From the NCBI GenBank assembly GCA_964571855.1, contig CAZNDO010000009.1, forward strand, positions 62,001-126,000: DNA of 64,000 nt. Direction: 5' to 3'. Every line of letters begins with the position of its first letter. Position 1 is the stretch's first letter. A program made the translations under genes and the position numbers. Source of the DNA: CAYYFX01 sp964571855. Its GTDB lineage: Bacteria; ARS69. Of the stretch, positions 16,146 to 24,485 are shown piece after piece. The notes beneath the pieces are model-generated. The model did no database searches. It was not told the origin of the DNA and saw nothing but the letters and a program-made list of their open reading frames with translations.

Positions 16146-18539
16146 TCAGTTCGCGAGGATGCGCGCCCGCGCGCCGTCGTGGGCGAGGCGGGAGGGGTGG
16201 TCCCCGGGCAGGGCGCCGAGCACCGCGCCGGCGCGGTCGCTGAGGGCGAGCGCCTCGTCGCGGCGGCCCTGCCGCGCCACCGCCTCGGCCAGCGTGTCCA
16301 GGGTGGCGGCGGTCATCGTGTGCTCCGGGCCGAACGCCTTCTCCAGGATGAGCAGCGCGCGGCGGTGCGAGTGCTCGGCGGCCGCGGCGTCGCCGAGCGC
16401 CAGCTCGATCAGTCCGCGCGTGTTGAGCATCTCGCCGACGTACGCGTGCTCGGGGCCCAGCGTCCGCTCGCCCATGGCCAGCGCGCGTTGCAGCACCGGC
16501 AGCGCCTCGGCGGGGCGCCCGGCCTCGCGCAGGAAGTCGGCCTGCACGTACAGGTCGTTCGCCAGCGTGGGGTGCTCGGCGCCCAGCGCCTTCTCCCGCC
16601 GGTGCACCACCTCCGCCATCAAGGCGAGCGCCGCCTCGTTCTCGCCGAGCGCCTTGCGCGTGAACGCCAGGCCGGACAGGAACGAGGGGTAGTCGTAGTG
16701 GTCCTCGCCCAGGGCCTCCCGCGCCAGCGTCACGGCGCGCTCGTTCAGCGGCAGGCCGAGCGCGTACTCGCCGCGGTCGTAATGCAGGTTCGCCAGGCCC
16801 AGCAGGCTGGCGGCAAGCTCCCCGCGCGGCGCGCCCGGCGTGCGCTCGCGGATGGCCAGCGCCGCCTCGTAATGGGTGCGTGCATCGTCGTACTCGCCGA
16901 GGCGGCGCAGGAGGCCGGCGAAGGAGAAGTGCGAACGGGCGAGCTGCACCGGATCCTCGTCGGGGTTCGCGGACCGTACCGCGAGCGAGCGCTCGAGGAG
17001 CGGGCGGGCCTGCGCGTACAGACCGAGGTTCCGGTACACCTGTCCCATCGTCCCCAGCAGCCGGCCGCGCACGCGCGGCTCGCCGGCGAGCGCGGAGTCC
17101 ACCTCCGCCACGCCGCGGTCCAGGAGCTCGCGGGCCGTGATGGAGTTCCCGCGCGCCTCGCTCGGATCCGACACGGAGAAGAGGCTCACCAGGAAGTCCG
17201 ACACGCGCGCGGCGGTGGCGGCCTCCTCGCGCGCGGAGCGTTCCGCGGCGCGCGCCCGCAGCATCCCCGCGGTCGTGCCCACCACGCCCGCCACGAGCGC
17301 CACGAGGGTGGCGGCCCCGAGCGCGGCTGCCATGCGATGCCGGCGCGCGAGGCGCTTGAGCTGCTCGACCGTGCTCGGCGGGCGCGCGAGGATCGGCTGG
17401 TCCTCCAGGTGCCGGCGGACGTCCTCCGCGAACGCGGACACGGTCTGGTAGCGCTGCGCCGGCTCCTTCGCCAGGGCCTTCAGGAGGATCGTCTCGAGGT
17501 CGCCGCGCAGCGCGGACACGAGCGAAGCGGGCCGCGCGGGCGAATCCTGCGCGATCGCGCGCACGGCCTCGGGGAGCGCCGCGCTGCGCACGTCGATGGG
17601 CAGACGGCCGGTGAGCATCTCGAAGAGGAGGACGCCGAGGGAGTAGACGTCGCTGCGCAGGTCGATCGCCTCGGGATCGCCCGCCGCCTGCTCCGGGCTC
17701 ATGTAGGGGAGCGTGCCCTGGATGACGCCGCGATTCGTGGCGACGGTGGAGAGCGCGACGTCGCCGTCCGTGATGCGCGCGAGCCCGAAGTCCAGCACCT
17801 TCGCGCGCCCCGTCCCGTCCACCACCACGTTCGACGGCTTCAGGTCCCGGTGGATCACCCCGCGCTGGTGCGCATAGGCGATGGCGTCGGCGATCTGCAG
17901 GAAGAGCGCGAGGCGGGCGCGGCGCTCCGCGCGCTCGTCGCCGGCAGCCGCCCTCGCCAGGTACGCATCCAGCGGGAGGCCGAGCGCCAGCTCCATGGCG
18001 AAGTAGTGCTGGCCGTCCTCCGTTCGTCCCGCCTCGTGGATGGCCGCGATCCCCGGATGCTGCAGCCGCGCCAGCGCCTCGACCTCGCGCTGGAAGAGCC
18101 GCAGGCGCGCGTCGTCCACGAAGAGGCCGCCGCGCACGACCTTGAGCGCCACGAGGCGGCGCGGGCGGTCCTGCTCCGCCTCGAACACCACGCCCATGCC
18201 GCCCTCGCCGAGCAGGCGCGTGATGCGGTAGCTGCCCACGCGCCGCCCGGTCCACGCGGACGACGGAGCGAGCGAGGCGGCCGGGGCGACGCTTTCGCGG
18301 AGCGCGTCCTCGGCCACGGCATCCACGGAGGAGCGCAGGAAGTCCGCGCCGCCCTCGATGCGCGCGTCCGCGGCGAGGAGGGACTCCACCTCCGCGCGCA
18401 GCCCGGCGTCGTCCGCACATTGCCGATCGAGGAAGGCCGCGCGCTCCGCCGGCGGGCGCTCGAAGGCCTCGTCCAGGATCGCGCGCACGAGGAGCCACCG
18501 CGCGGTTTCCGCGCGGCGGGGTTCGTCGGGCCCGGTCAC
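16146..18539 (-). CDS. Membrane Ser/Thr protein kinase with extracytoplasmic TPR domain
   Basis: 797 residues. Residues ~103-380 are a Hanks-type kinase: GEGGMGVVF (111-119), Lys133, HRDLKPSN (His230-Asp232), DFG (250-252) and YMSPEQ. One transmembrane helix lies at ~403-426. The C-terminal half has repeated TPR-like helices (LLGTMGQVYRNLGLYAQA and similar units) on the far side of the membrane. Residues 1-95 are a short helical region typical of planctomycete- and acidobacteria-type kinases. Start GTG 18539 overlaps the sigma factor stop (GTGA). The pair probably forms a signalling unit in which the TPR part senses or binds a partner. Confidence 0.92.
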   Translation of the reverse strand: MTGPDEPRRAETARWLLVRAILDEAFERPPAERAAFLDRQCADDAGLRAEVESLLAADARIEGGADFLRSSVDAVAEDALRESVAPAASLAPSSAWTGRRVGSYRITRLLGEGGMGVVFEAEQDRPRRLVALKVVRGGLFVDDARLRLFQREVEALARLQHPGIAAIHEAGRTEDGQHYFAMELALGLPLDAYLARAAAGDERAERRARLALFLQIADAIAYAHQRGVIHRDLKPSNVVVDGTGRAKVLDFGLARITDGDVALSTVATNRGVIQGTLPYMSPEQAAGDPEAIDLRSDVYSLGVLLFEMLTGRLPIDVRSAALPEAVRAIAQDSPARPASLVSALRGDLETILLKALAKEPAQRYQTVSAFAEDVRRHLEDQPILARPPSTVEQLKRLARRHRMAAALGAATLVALVAGVVGTTAGMLRARAAERSAREEAATAARVSDFLVSLFSVSDPSEARGNSITARELLDRGVAEVDSALAGEPRVRGRLLGTMGQVYRNLGLYAQARPLLERSLAVRSANPDEDPVQLARSHFSFAGLLRRLGEYDDARTHYEAALAIRERTPGAPRGELAASLLGLANLHYDRGEYALGLPLNERAVTLAREALGEDHYDYPSFLSGLAFTRKALGENEAALALMAEVVHRREKALGAEHPTLANDLYVQADFLREAGRPAEALPVLQRALAMGERTLGPEHAYVGEMLNTRGLIELALGDAAAAEHSHRRALLILEKAFGPEHTMTAATLDTLAEAVARQGRRDEALALSDRAGAVLGALPGDHPSRLAHDGARARILAN

Positions 18540-19102
18540 GGCGCGTCGGCCCCCAGTTCGCGCACGAGGAACGCGCGCGCCGCCCGCCAGTCCCGTTTCA
18601 CGGTGCGGTCCGTCACGCCGAGCGCGGCCGCGGTCTCCTCCACGGAGAGCCCGGCGAAGAAGCGCAGGTCCACGACCCGTGCGGACCGCTCGTCCAGCGC
18701 CTTGAGCCGCTCCAGGGCCGCGTCCAGCTCCACGAAGGTCTCGATCTTCGCGTCCACCGCCGCATCCGCCGACGACCAGGCCACGACCTCGCCGCCGCCG
18801 CGCTTCTTCGCGCGGCGGGCCCGCGCGTGGTTCAGGAGGATCTGCCGCATGGCCGTGGCGGCGACCGCGTAGAAGTGGCCGCGGTCCGCCCAGTCGATGG
18901 CGGGACTCCGCACGAGCCGGAGGTACGCCTCGTGGACCACCGCGGTGGTGTCCAGGCTGGCGGCCCCGCCCGCCCGCGCCACCTGCCCGTGCGCGATCCG
19001 CCGGATCTCCTCGTACACGCGCGAGAAGACCTCGTCGAGGGCGGAGCGGTCCCCGCCGCGGGCAGCGGCGAGGATGGCGGTGATCTCCCGGGGCTCGGTC
19101 AT
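18536..19102 (-). CDS. ECF RNA polymerase sigma factor (Sig-70_X6/ECF-sub type)
   Basis: 188 residues from ATG 19102. Sigma region 2 is seen in LDEVFSRVYEEIRRIAHGQ and VVHEAYLRLVR, and region 4 in RSARVVDLRFFAGLSVEETAAALGVTDRTVKRDWRAARAFL. This layout fits the ECF subgroup usually encoded beside Ser/Thr kinases. It is translationally coupled to the downstream kinase gene. No anti-sigma gene is adjacent, so control by the kinase (phosphorylation) is a plausible inference. Confidence 0.9.
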   Translation of the reverse strand: MTEPREITAILAAARGGDRSALDEVFSRVYEEIRRIAHGQVARAGGAASLDTTAVVHEAYLRLVRSPAIDWADRGHFYAVAATAMRQILLNHARARRAKKRGGGEVVAWSSADAAVDAKIETFVELDAALERLKALDERSARVVDLRFFAGLSVEETAAALGVTDRTVKRDWRAARAFLVRELGADAP

Positions 19103-19140
19103 GGACCGCCAGGATATCAGGTCCGGCCGAGGGCGCAGAG

Positions 19141-19665
19141 TCAGCCGAAGAACCAGTTCCCCGCGAGTCCGGCCACGCCGCCGAGATCCACGCCCTTCGA
19201 GAGGGTGCCGACCACGGCGTAGGCGTAGCATCCGCTGAGCAGCCAGCCGTTGGACTTCGCCCAGATGTCCGCGGCCACCGACCCCGCGGCCAGCGTGGTG
19301 CTGGTCACGCCGAAGACGATCACCATGGAGTAGAACCCGGAGATGGCGTCCGGTTTCACGGGCACGCCCGGGACCAGGTGCCGCGGCGCGGTGCCGATGC
19401 TGAGCATGAGCCCGTCCGTGGGGATCTTCAGGAGCTGCAGCAACGGCTCGCTGTTCCCGCGGACGATCAGGTCGCCCGCGTAGCCCGTGGTGTTCTTGTC
19501 CGTGTACGTGAACGAAGCGGGGCCGCCCGCGGCCAGGCCCACGCCGGCGAAGACGGCGCTGAGCTTCTTGCTGCCCATGTCGATGATGAACTGGCCGACC
19601 GAGCCGGCCACCGGCCCGCCGCCGCCGCCGGCGCTGATGCCGGGCATCACGCTCCACCTGGCCAT
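19141..19665 (-). CDS. Hypothetical protein, glycine-rich, no signal peptide
   Basis: 174 residues from ATG 19665 with AGGGACG ahead of it. I do not recognise a family. The N-terminus is Gly-rich (SAGGGGGPVAGS). The middle is beta-rich with Tyr/Thr (ASFTYTDKNTTGYAGDLIVRG), and the C-terminal half has hydrophobic stretches (SMVIVFGVTSTTLAAGSVAADIW, split by charged turns) and ends GLAGNWFFG. The gene sits 38 bases upstream of the sigma factor but transcription from its own promoter is equally possible. It may be a small beta-barrel or a structural protein; nothing confirms this. Confidence 0.6.
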   Translation of the reverse strand: MARWSVMPGISAGGGGGPVAGSVGQFIIDMGSKKLSAVFAGVGLAAGGPASFTYTDKNTTGYAGDLIVRGNSEPLLQLLKIPTDGLMLSIGTAPRHLVPGVPVKPDAISGFYSMVIVFGVTSTTLAAGSVAADIWAKSNGWLLSGCYAYAVVGTLSKGVDLGGVAGLAGNWFFG

Positions 19666-20086
19666 GCAACGTCCCTCGGGAGTTGGGGGTTTCCTTCCGG
19701 GAAGACGGCCCCGGGGCGGCGCCGGGTTGCAGGCCGTCCGGCGTCCTGGAATCGGGGCCGGGCCGGATGATACCGCGGAAGCCGGTCCTCCGGAGAGGGG
19801 GTGTGCCGCCCGGCGTGCGCTCTGAAGGCGAGTCCCGGGAGTCCCTCATGCGCAAGTGCTTCGTGGCATTGCCCGCCCTGGCCGTGGTCGCCGTCGCGGC
19901 CGGCACGACCAGGCTTGTGGTTCGCGGAGCGCCGGGGTCGCCAGGTTGCGCGGCCGCGGGTCCGGACGGGACGCCCGATTGCTTCTCGCGATGCGGCACC
20001 CGCGGGCGTAAGCTGGAGGTCGGCTTCCGGATGCGGTGCGCCGTCCGGAGGCGTTCGGTCGCGCTGCGACCGAGAAGGAGAGTGAC
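19666..20086. other. Intergenic region with leader of the tandem secreted family
   Basis: 421 bases between divergent transcription units. An open frame from 19848 starts with a signal-like MRKCFVALPALAVVAVAAG but then becomes Arg/Pro-rich; it might be a decayed copy of the tandem family's N-terminus, though this is weak. The last 60 bases resemble the sequence ahead of the second tandem gene (GGTGCGCC, CCGGAGGCG and the CGGTCGC hairpin), so a shared promoter/leader unit is present. Confidence 0.45.
20056..20072 (+). promoter_or_regulatory. Conserved leader hairpin, copy 1
   Basis: Perfect 7-bp inverted repeat CGGTCGC-GCT-GCGACCG immediately upstream of the ribosome site GAGAAGGAGA of the first tandem gene. 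The same element recurs at 20925 and 22429, with only the 3-base loop changed. It could be an operator or an mRNA structure next to the start. Confidence 0.65.
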
Positions 20087-20806
20087 ATGCGCACCCGCCT
20101 GCTTGCCGGTCTCGTCCTCGCGGCATCCCTCGTCGTCGTGTCCCCGAGCCCCGCGCTCGAGAGGTCCGAAGCTCGCCTGGACACTGACCGTGCCGATGCC
20201 TGGAACGCCGGCACCACGTGCACCATCACCTACTACAACGTCTGCACCGGCTGGATCTGGATCCTGTCCGGGTTCGAGGCGTCGGACCAGTTCGGCGTCT
20301 GCTTTGACAGCTGCTGCGGCCCCGACGCAGGGGGACTTCTGGTCGCGAGTTGGCACTACATCCACTCCGGCGCGCCGGCCGGTTGGGGCTATACCGGCAC
20401 GGTCTCCGTGAGCCTGCGCGACCACAACTGTTGTCCGACCGGCGTTCCTGTGCAGTCGACCACGTTCCTGCCCGTCACGGGGTGGAATGTGTATAGCTGG
20501 CACGCGGTGGTTCCGGCAGCCTTCGCCATACACGCGACCCTCGGCCCGGCGGGTGGCACGCCGCTGGCCGTGGCCACGGATCACCCGGGGGCGGTTGCCG
20601 GTGGACCTCCGGCGTGCGGGACGTGCTACCCCACGAGCCGGGTGAACCACTCCTACTATTACGGTGCGACGGGCGCATGCCCGGGCTCCGTGTTCTTCAA
20701 CGACGGCGTCTGCGACGCGCAGCTTCTCTGGGACTGCGACCTGCTCTGCAAGGCCGTGGGCGTGGAGCCCCGGAGCTGGGGCGCCATCAAGAGCCTGTAC
20801 CGGTGA
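20087..20806 (+). CDS. Tandem Cys-rich secreted protein, paralog 1
   Basis: 239 residues from ATG 20087 behind AAGGAG. A signal peptide (MRTRLLAGLVLAASLVVVSP) leads to the family start ALERSEARLDTDRAD. Shared blocks: CTITYYNVCTGWIWILSGFEASDQFGV, here broken by Cys pairs, NCCPTGVP, TTFLPVTGWNVY, ATDHPG, GTCYPTSRVNHSYYYG and CDAQLLWDCD. The C-terminus is VEPRSWGAIKSLYR. Many Cys suggest disulfide-bonded, exported domains. I do not recognise the fold or function. It is the first of four paralogs in direct tandem. Confidence 0.8.
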   Translation: MRTRLLAGLVLAASLVVVSPSPALERSEARLDTDRADAWNAGTTCTITYYNVCTGWIWILSGFEASDQFGVCFDSCCGPDAGGLLVASWHYIHSGAPAGWGYTGTVSVSLRDHNCCPTGVPVQSTTFLPVTGWNVYSWHAVVPAAFAIHATLGPAGGTPLAVATDHPGAVAGGPPACGTCYPTSRVNHSYYYGATGACPGSVFFNDGVCDAQLLWDCDLLCKAVGVEPRSWGAIKSLYR

Positions 20807-20924
20807 CGTTCCCGCGGGCCGCGTCCCGGAGGTGACCCGCCGTTACGGATTCGCTGGCGCCGCCCCGGTCGTCGGCGCTAGGCTCGTTCTGCCTCCCGGA
20901 TGAGGTGCGCCACCCGGAGGCGAT

Positions 20925-20941
20925 CGGTCGCATCGCGACCG
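20925..20941 (+). promoter_or_regulatory. Conserved leader hairpin, copy 2
   Basis: CGGTCGC-ATC-GCGACCG, the same 7-bp stem as copy 1, placed 14 bases before the ATG of paralog 2. The preceding bases (GATGAGGTGCGCCACCCGG) also match the copy 1 leader, so a unit of about 60 bases has been duplicated with the gene. Confidence 0.65.
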
Positions 20942-20955
20942 ACGAGGAGCGTGTC

Positions 20956-21669
20956 ATGCGCACCCATCACCTCGTCATCCCGGCCCTGGCGGCCGGCCTC
21001 GTGACATCCGCCCCGGCGTCCGCCCTCGAGCGGGCCGCCGTCCGCCTCACCGCCGACCGTGCCGACGGCTGGGATGCCGGTATCACCTGCACCGTCCGCT
21101 ACTACAACATCTGCACCGGGTGGCTCTGGATCCTGTCCGGATTCGAGGCGTCGGACCAGTTCGGCGTCCATGTCGACGGCTGCGGCGGCGTCGACTGCAG
21201 GGGAGTCACTGGGAGCTGGCACTACTTCTACTCCGGCACGCCGGCCGGCTGGGGCTTCACGGGCGCGATCTCGGTCAGCCTGTCCGACGCGAACTGCTGT
21301 CCGACAGGCGTGCCGCTGCAGTCGACCACGTTCCTGCCCGTCGCGGGGTGGAACGTGTACGGCTGGAGCGCGCAGGTCCCCGGGCGCTTCATCATCCACA
21401 CGACGCTCGGGCCCGCGCCGGGCACACCCCTGGCCGTGGCCACGGACCACCCGGGGGCGGCTGCCGGCGGACCTCCGGCGTGCGGAACGTGCTACCCCAC
21501 GAGCCGGGTGAACCACTCCTACTACTACGGCCCGGACGGCTCCTGCCCGGGCGCGGTGCTCCTCAACGATGGCGTCTGCGACGCGCAGCTTCTCTGGGAC
21601 TGCGACCTGTACCGCTGCAAGAGCGTGGAGCCGCGGAGCTGGGGGCTGATCAAGAACCTGTACCGGTAG
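20956..21669 (+). CDS. Tandem Cys-rich secreted protein, paralog 2
   Basis: 237 residues from ATG 20956; ribosome site GAGGAG. The signal peptide is MRTHHLVIPALAAGLVTSAP. It keeps all family blocks: RLTADRADGWDAG, YYNICTGWLWILSGF, NCCPTGVPLQSTTFLP, GTCYPTSRVNHSYYYG, CDAQLLWDCD. It ends SVEPRSWGLIKNLYR. Closest in sequence to paralogs 1 and 4. Recent duplication is suggested by near-identical coding blocks (for example the GTCYPTSRVNHS segment) at DNA level. Confidence 0.8.
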   Translation: MRTHHLVIPALAAGLVTSAPASALERAAVRLTADRADGWDAGITCTVRYYNICTGWLWILSGFEASDQFGVHVDGCGGVDCRGVTGSWHYFYSGTPAGWGFTGAISVSLSDANCCPTGVPLQSTTFLPVAGWNVYGWSAQVPGRFIIHTTLGPAPGTPLAVATDHPGAAAGGPPACGTCYPTSRVNHSYYYGPDGSCPGAVLLNDGVCDAQLLWDCDLYRCKSVEPRSWGLIKNLYR

Positions 21670-21696
21670 CAGCAACGAACCGGAAAGGAGTGTGAC

Positions 21697-22413
21697 ATGC
21701 GAACCCGCCACCTTGCCGCCGTCGTTCTCGCAGCGTCCCTTGTCCTTTCGTGCCCGGCGCATGCGCTCGAGAGGACCGCGGCGCGCCTGGACGCGGATCG
21801 CGCCGACAACTGGAATGCCGGCGCCACGATCACCCTGCGGTACTACAACGCCTGCACCGGATGGATCTGGATCCTCTCCGGCTTCGCGGCTTCCGATCAG
21901 TTCGGCGTCTGGTTCGAGGGCGCCTTCTGCCCCTGGCCCCCGGAGGTCAGCGCGAGCTGGCACTACGTCTACACCGGGCCGCCATCCGGCTATGGCTTCA
22001 CGGGCTCGATCGCGCTGAGCGCGGCCGATGCGAACGCGTGTCCCGTCGGCGTTCCGATCGAGACCCAGCCCTTCCTGCCCGTGACCGGATGGAACGTCCA
22101 CGCGTGGGTCGGCAGCCCCATGCCCGATGACTTCCTGATCCACGTGACGCTGGGCGCGGGCAACGGAACGCCGCTGGCGATGGCAACGGATCATCCGGCG
22201 CCGGTCGGCGGCGGCCCGGCCGCGTGCGGCACGTGCTACCCCACGAGCCGCGTGAACCACTCGTTCTACTACGGTCCCGGCGGCGCCTGTCCCGGATCCG
22301 TGTTCTTCAACGACGGGACCTGCGACGCGCAGCTGCTCTGGGATTGCGATCTCGTCTGCTACAAGGCCGTCGAGCCGCAGAGCTGGGGCTCCATCAAGAG
22401 CCTGTACCGGTAG
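21697..22413 (+). CDS. Tandem Cys-rich secreted protein, paralog 3
   Basis: 238 residues from ATG 21697 behind GAAAGGAG, only 27 bases after paralog 2, without the leader hairpin seen for the others, so it is probably co-transcribed with paralog 2. It is the most divergent copy: ATITLRYYNACTGWIWILSGF lacks one Cys, and the NCCPTG block is NACPVGVP. GTCYPTSRVNHSFYYG and the end AVEPQSWGSIKSLYR are kept. Function unknown; exported by its signal peptide. Confidence 0.8.
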   Translation: MRTRHLAAVVLAASLVLSCPAHALERTAARLDADRADNWNAGATITLRYYNACTGWIWILSGFAASDQFGVWFEGAFCPWPPEVSASWHYVYTGPPSGYGFTGSIALSAADANACPVGVPIETQPFLPVTGWNVHAWVGSPMPDDFLIHVTLGAGNGTPLAMATDHPAPVGGGPAACGTCYPTSRVNHSFYYGPGGACPGSVFFNDGTCDAQLLWDCDLVCYKAVEPQSWGSIKSLYR

Positions 22414-22428
22414 GATCCGGCAGGCGAT

Positions 22429-22445
22429 CGGTCGCATTGCGACCG
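22429..22445 (+). promoter_or_regulatory. Conserved leader hairpin, copy 3
   Basis: CGGTCGC-ATT-GCGACCG, third copy of the 7-bp stem, ending 15 bases before the ATG of paralog 4 and followed by GAGAAGGAGAAGTGAC as in copy 1. Confidence 0.65.
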
Positions 22446-22460
22446 AGAAGGAGAAGTGAC

Positions 22461-23168
22461 ATGCGCACCCGCCTCCTTGCCGTTCTCGTCCTCGCCGCGT
22501 CCCTCGTCGTGGCGTCCCCGGGCTCCTCGCTCGAGCGATCCGTGGCTCGCCTGGACGCCGACCGAGCCGACAACTGGGACGCCGGCATCACCTGCACCAT
22601 CCGCTACTACAACATCTGCACGGGGTGGATCTGGATCCTGTCCGGGTTCGCGGCCTCGGATCAGTTCGGCGTCTGCTTCCAGAGCTGCGGCGGCTGCGGG
22701 GTGGTCGTCGGGAGCTGGCACTACATGTACTCCGGCATGCCGGCCGGCTGGGGCTTCACCGGCACCATGTCCGTCAGCGTGGCCGACGCGAACTGCTGTC
22801 CGACCGGCACCCCGCTGCAGTCGACGACGTTCCTGCCTGTCACGGGGTGGAACGTGTACGGCTGGAGCACGTGGGTCCCGGGGACCTTCGTCATGCACGC
22901 GACACTCGGCCCGGGCTCTGGCAATCCCCTGGCCGTGGCCACGGATCATCCGGGCGCGGTGGCCGGCGGTCCTCCGGCGTGCGGGACGTGCTACCCCACG
23001 AACCGCGTGAACCACTCGTTCTACTACGGTCCCGGCGGCGCCTGTCCCGGATCCGTCTTCTTCAACGACGGCGTCTGCGACGCGCAGCTTCTCTGGGATG
23101 TCGACGCGTACGCCTGCAAGGCCGTGGAGCCGCAGAGCTGGGGCTCCATCAAGAGCCTGTACCGGTAG
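22461..23168 (+). CDS. Tandem Cys-rich secreted protein, paralog 4
   Basis: 235 residues from ATG 22461 behind GAAGGAG. The signal peptide MRTRLLAVLVLAASLVVASP is almost the same as in paralog 1. Family blocks: RLDADRADNWDAG, YYNICTGWIWILSGFAASDQFGV, a Cys-Gly cluster, NCCPTGTPLQSTTFLPVTGW, GTCYPTNRVNHSFYYG. In the CDAQLLWD block the second Cys is replaced (DVDAYAC), shifting one Cys. It ends AVEPQSWGSIKSLYR. Last of the four paralogs; a terminator hairpin follows. Confidence 0.8.
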   Translation: MRTRLLAVLVLAASLVVASPGSSLERSVARLDADRADNWDAGITCTIRYYNICTGWIWILSGFAASDQFGVCFQSCGGCGVVVGSWHYMYSGMPAGWGFTGTMSVSVADANCCPTGTPLQSTTFLPVTGWNVYGWSTWVPGTFVMHATLGPGSGNPLAVATDHPGAVAGGPPACGTCYPTNRVNHSFYYGPGGACPGSVFFNDGVCDAQLLWDVDAYACKAVEPQSWGSIKSLYR

Positions 23169-23182
23169 GCAGTCGGCCGATT

Positions 23183-23212
23183 CCGCCGCCGTCCCCTCGG
23201 GGCCGGCGGCGG
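23183..23212. terminator. Hairpin between convergent genes
   Basis: CCGCCGCC (23183-23190) pairs perfectly with GGCGGCGG (23205-23212) across a 14-base loop, between the end of tandem paralog 4 and the end of the aminopeptidase gene. It probably terminates both transcripts. Confidence 0.6.
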
Positions 23213-23219
23213 GGTCCCG

Positions 23220-24476
23220 CTACGCCGCGCTCGGCACCGCGGCCTGCGCCCACTCGCCCGCGCGCATCACGGACTCGGTGGCACCGTCCTTCGTGACGCC
23301 GTCCACGTCCATGGCACCGGCGCCGATCATGAAGTCCACGTGCGCCAGGCTCTCGTTCCCGCCGCGGCGCAGGAACTCCTCGTCCGTGATGTCGTCCGTG
23401 TCCTCCATGCAGGAACGGTACGAGCGGCCCAGCGCGATGTGGCTGGACGCGTTCTCGTCGAACAGCGTGTTGTAGAAGAGGATGCCGGAGGCCGAGATGG
23501 GGGAGCCGTGGGGCACCAGCGCCACCTCGCCCAGCCGCGACGCGCCCTCGTCCGTCTCCACGAGCTTGCGGAGCACGTCCTCGTTGCGCGCGGCCTTCAG
23601 CTTCGTGACGCGGCCCTTCGCGAAGTGCAGCTCGAAGTCCTCGATGAGCGCGCCCATGTAGGAGAGCGGCTTCGTGGCGCGCACCACGCCGTCCACACGC
23701 TCGCGGTGCGGCGTGGTGAAGACCTCCTCGGTGGGCAGGTTGGCCACGAACGGGATCCTCGTGCCGCCGGTGGTGCTCCGCCCGCCGAGCCACACGTGCC
23801 GCTCCGGCAGGCCCACCGTGAGATCCGTGCCCGGGCCGCGGAAGCGCAGCGCGGCGTACTGCTTGCGGTTGAGGAACCCGCTTCGCCGCGCGAGATCCTG
23901 CACGTGCTCCTCCCAGGCCTTCACCGGATCCGGCCGGTCGATGCGGCAGGTCCGGAAGATCTCCTCCCACAGCCGCGCGGTGGCGTACGCGCCCTCGTCC
24001 GGGAACACGCGCGCCGCCCACGCGGGGATGGACGCCGCCACCACGCACCAGTTCAGCTCCTTCCCCGTGATGCGCTTGGAGAAGGGGCGCAGGTAGGTCT
24101 GCCGCGCGCGCTCGTTCTTCGCGATGAGCGCGCCGTCCAGGCCCTCCAGGTTCTTCGGGTCGGTGGCGTGCACGGAGAGGATGCCGTCCTCGCGCTCGCC
24201 CGCCTTCAGGAGGGCGTCCGGGACGGCGGTGGGCAGCTCGTCGAACGAGTCCCGCGGGGCGAGGGAGAAGCGGGCGCGCTCCACCTGGTCGTCCATCCAC
24301 AGGACTTCCACGAGGCGGGCGCCGGCGCCGTACGCGGCGCGCACGACCTCCCGCACGAACGGCGCGGTCTCCACGGAGGCGCGCACGGTGAGCCGCTGGC
24401 CGGGGCGGAGCCCCACGCCGATGCGGACGGCGACGTCGGCGTACTTCTGCAGGGACTGCTGGAAGGTTGCGTTCAT
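23220..24476 (-). CDS. M29-family aminopeptidase
   Basis: 418 residues from ATG 24476. It matches thermophilic-type M29 metallo-aminopeptidases along its whole length: MNATFQQSLQKYADVAVRIGVGLRPGQ at the start (broken here for length), LVEVLWMDDQVERAR, NLEGLD, LPTEEVFTTPHRERVDG, NASSHIALGRSY and the end HVDFMIGAGAMDVDG. Glu, His and Asp in the last three blocks are the expected dinuclear metal ligands. It should remove N-terminal residues from cytoplasmic peptides. It lies just downstream of the Rrf2 regulator gene on the same strand (9 bases), so the two may be co-transcribed. Confidence 0.88.
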   Translation of the reverse strand: MNATFQQSLQKYADVAVRIGVGLRPGQRLTVRASVETAPFVREVVRAAYGAGARLVEVLWMDDQVERARFSLAPRDSFDELPTAVPDALLKAGEREDGILSVHATDPKNLEGLDGALIAKNERARQTYLRPFSKRITGKELNWCVVAASIPAWAARVFPDEGAYATARLWEEIFRTCRIDRPDPVKAWEEHVQDLARRSGFLNRKQYAALRFRGPGTDLTVGLPERHVWLGGRSTTGGTRIPFVANLPTEEVFTTPHRERVDGVVRATKPLSYMGALIEDFELHFAKGRVTKLKAARNEDVLRKLVETDEGASRLGEVALVPHGSPISASGILFYNTLFDENASSHIALGRSYRSCMEDTDDITDEEFLRRGGNESLAHVDFMIGAGAMDVDGVTKDGATESVMRAGEWAQAAVPSAA

Positions 24477-24485
24477 GACTGCAGT

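Noticed and set aside
19848..20411. Open frame starting with a signal-like MRKCFVALPALAVVAVAAG
   Set aside because: After the hydrophobic start it turns Arg/Ser/Pro-rich and overlaps tandem paralog 1 in another frame. At most it is a decayed fragment of that family.
20056..22445. CRISPR-like repeat array
   Set aside because: The repeated hairpins are gene-leader elements about 0.9 to 1.5 kb apart, with genes between them. No array of short repeats and spacers occurs in the window.
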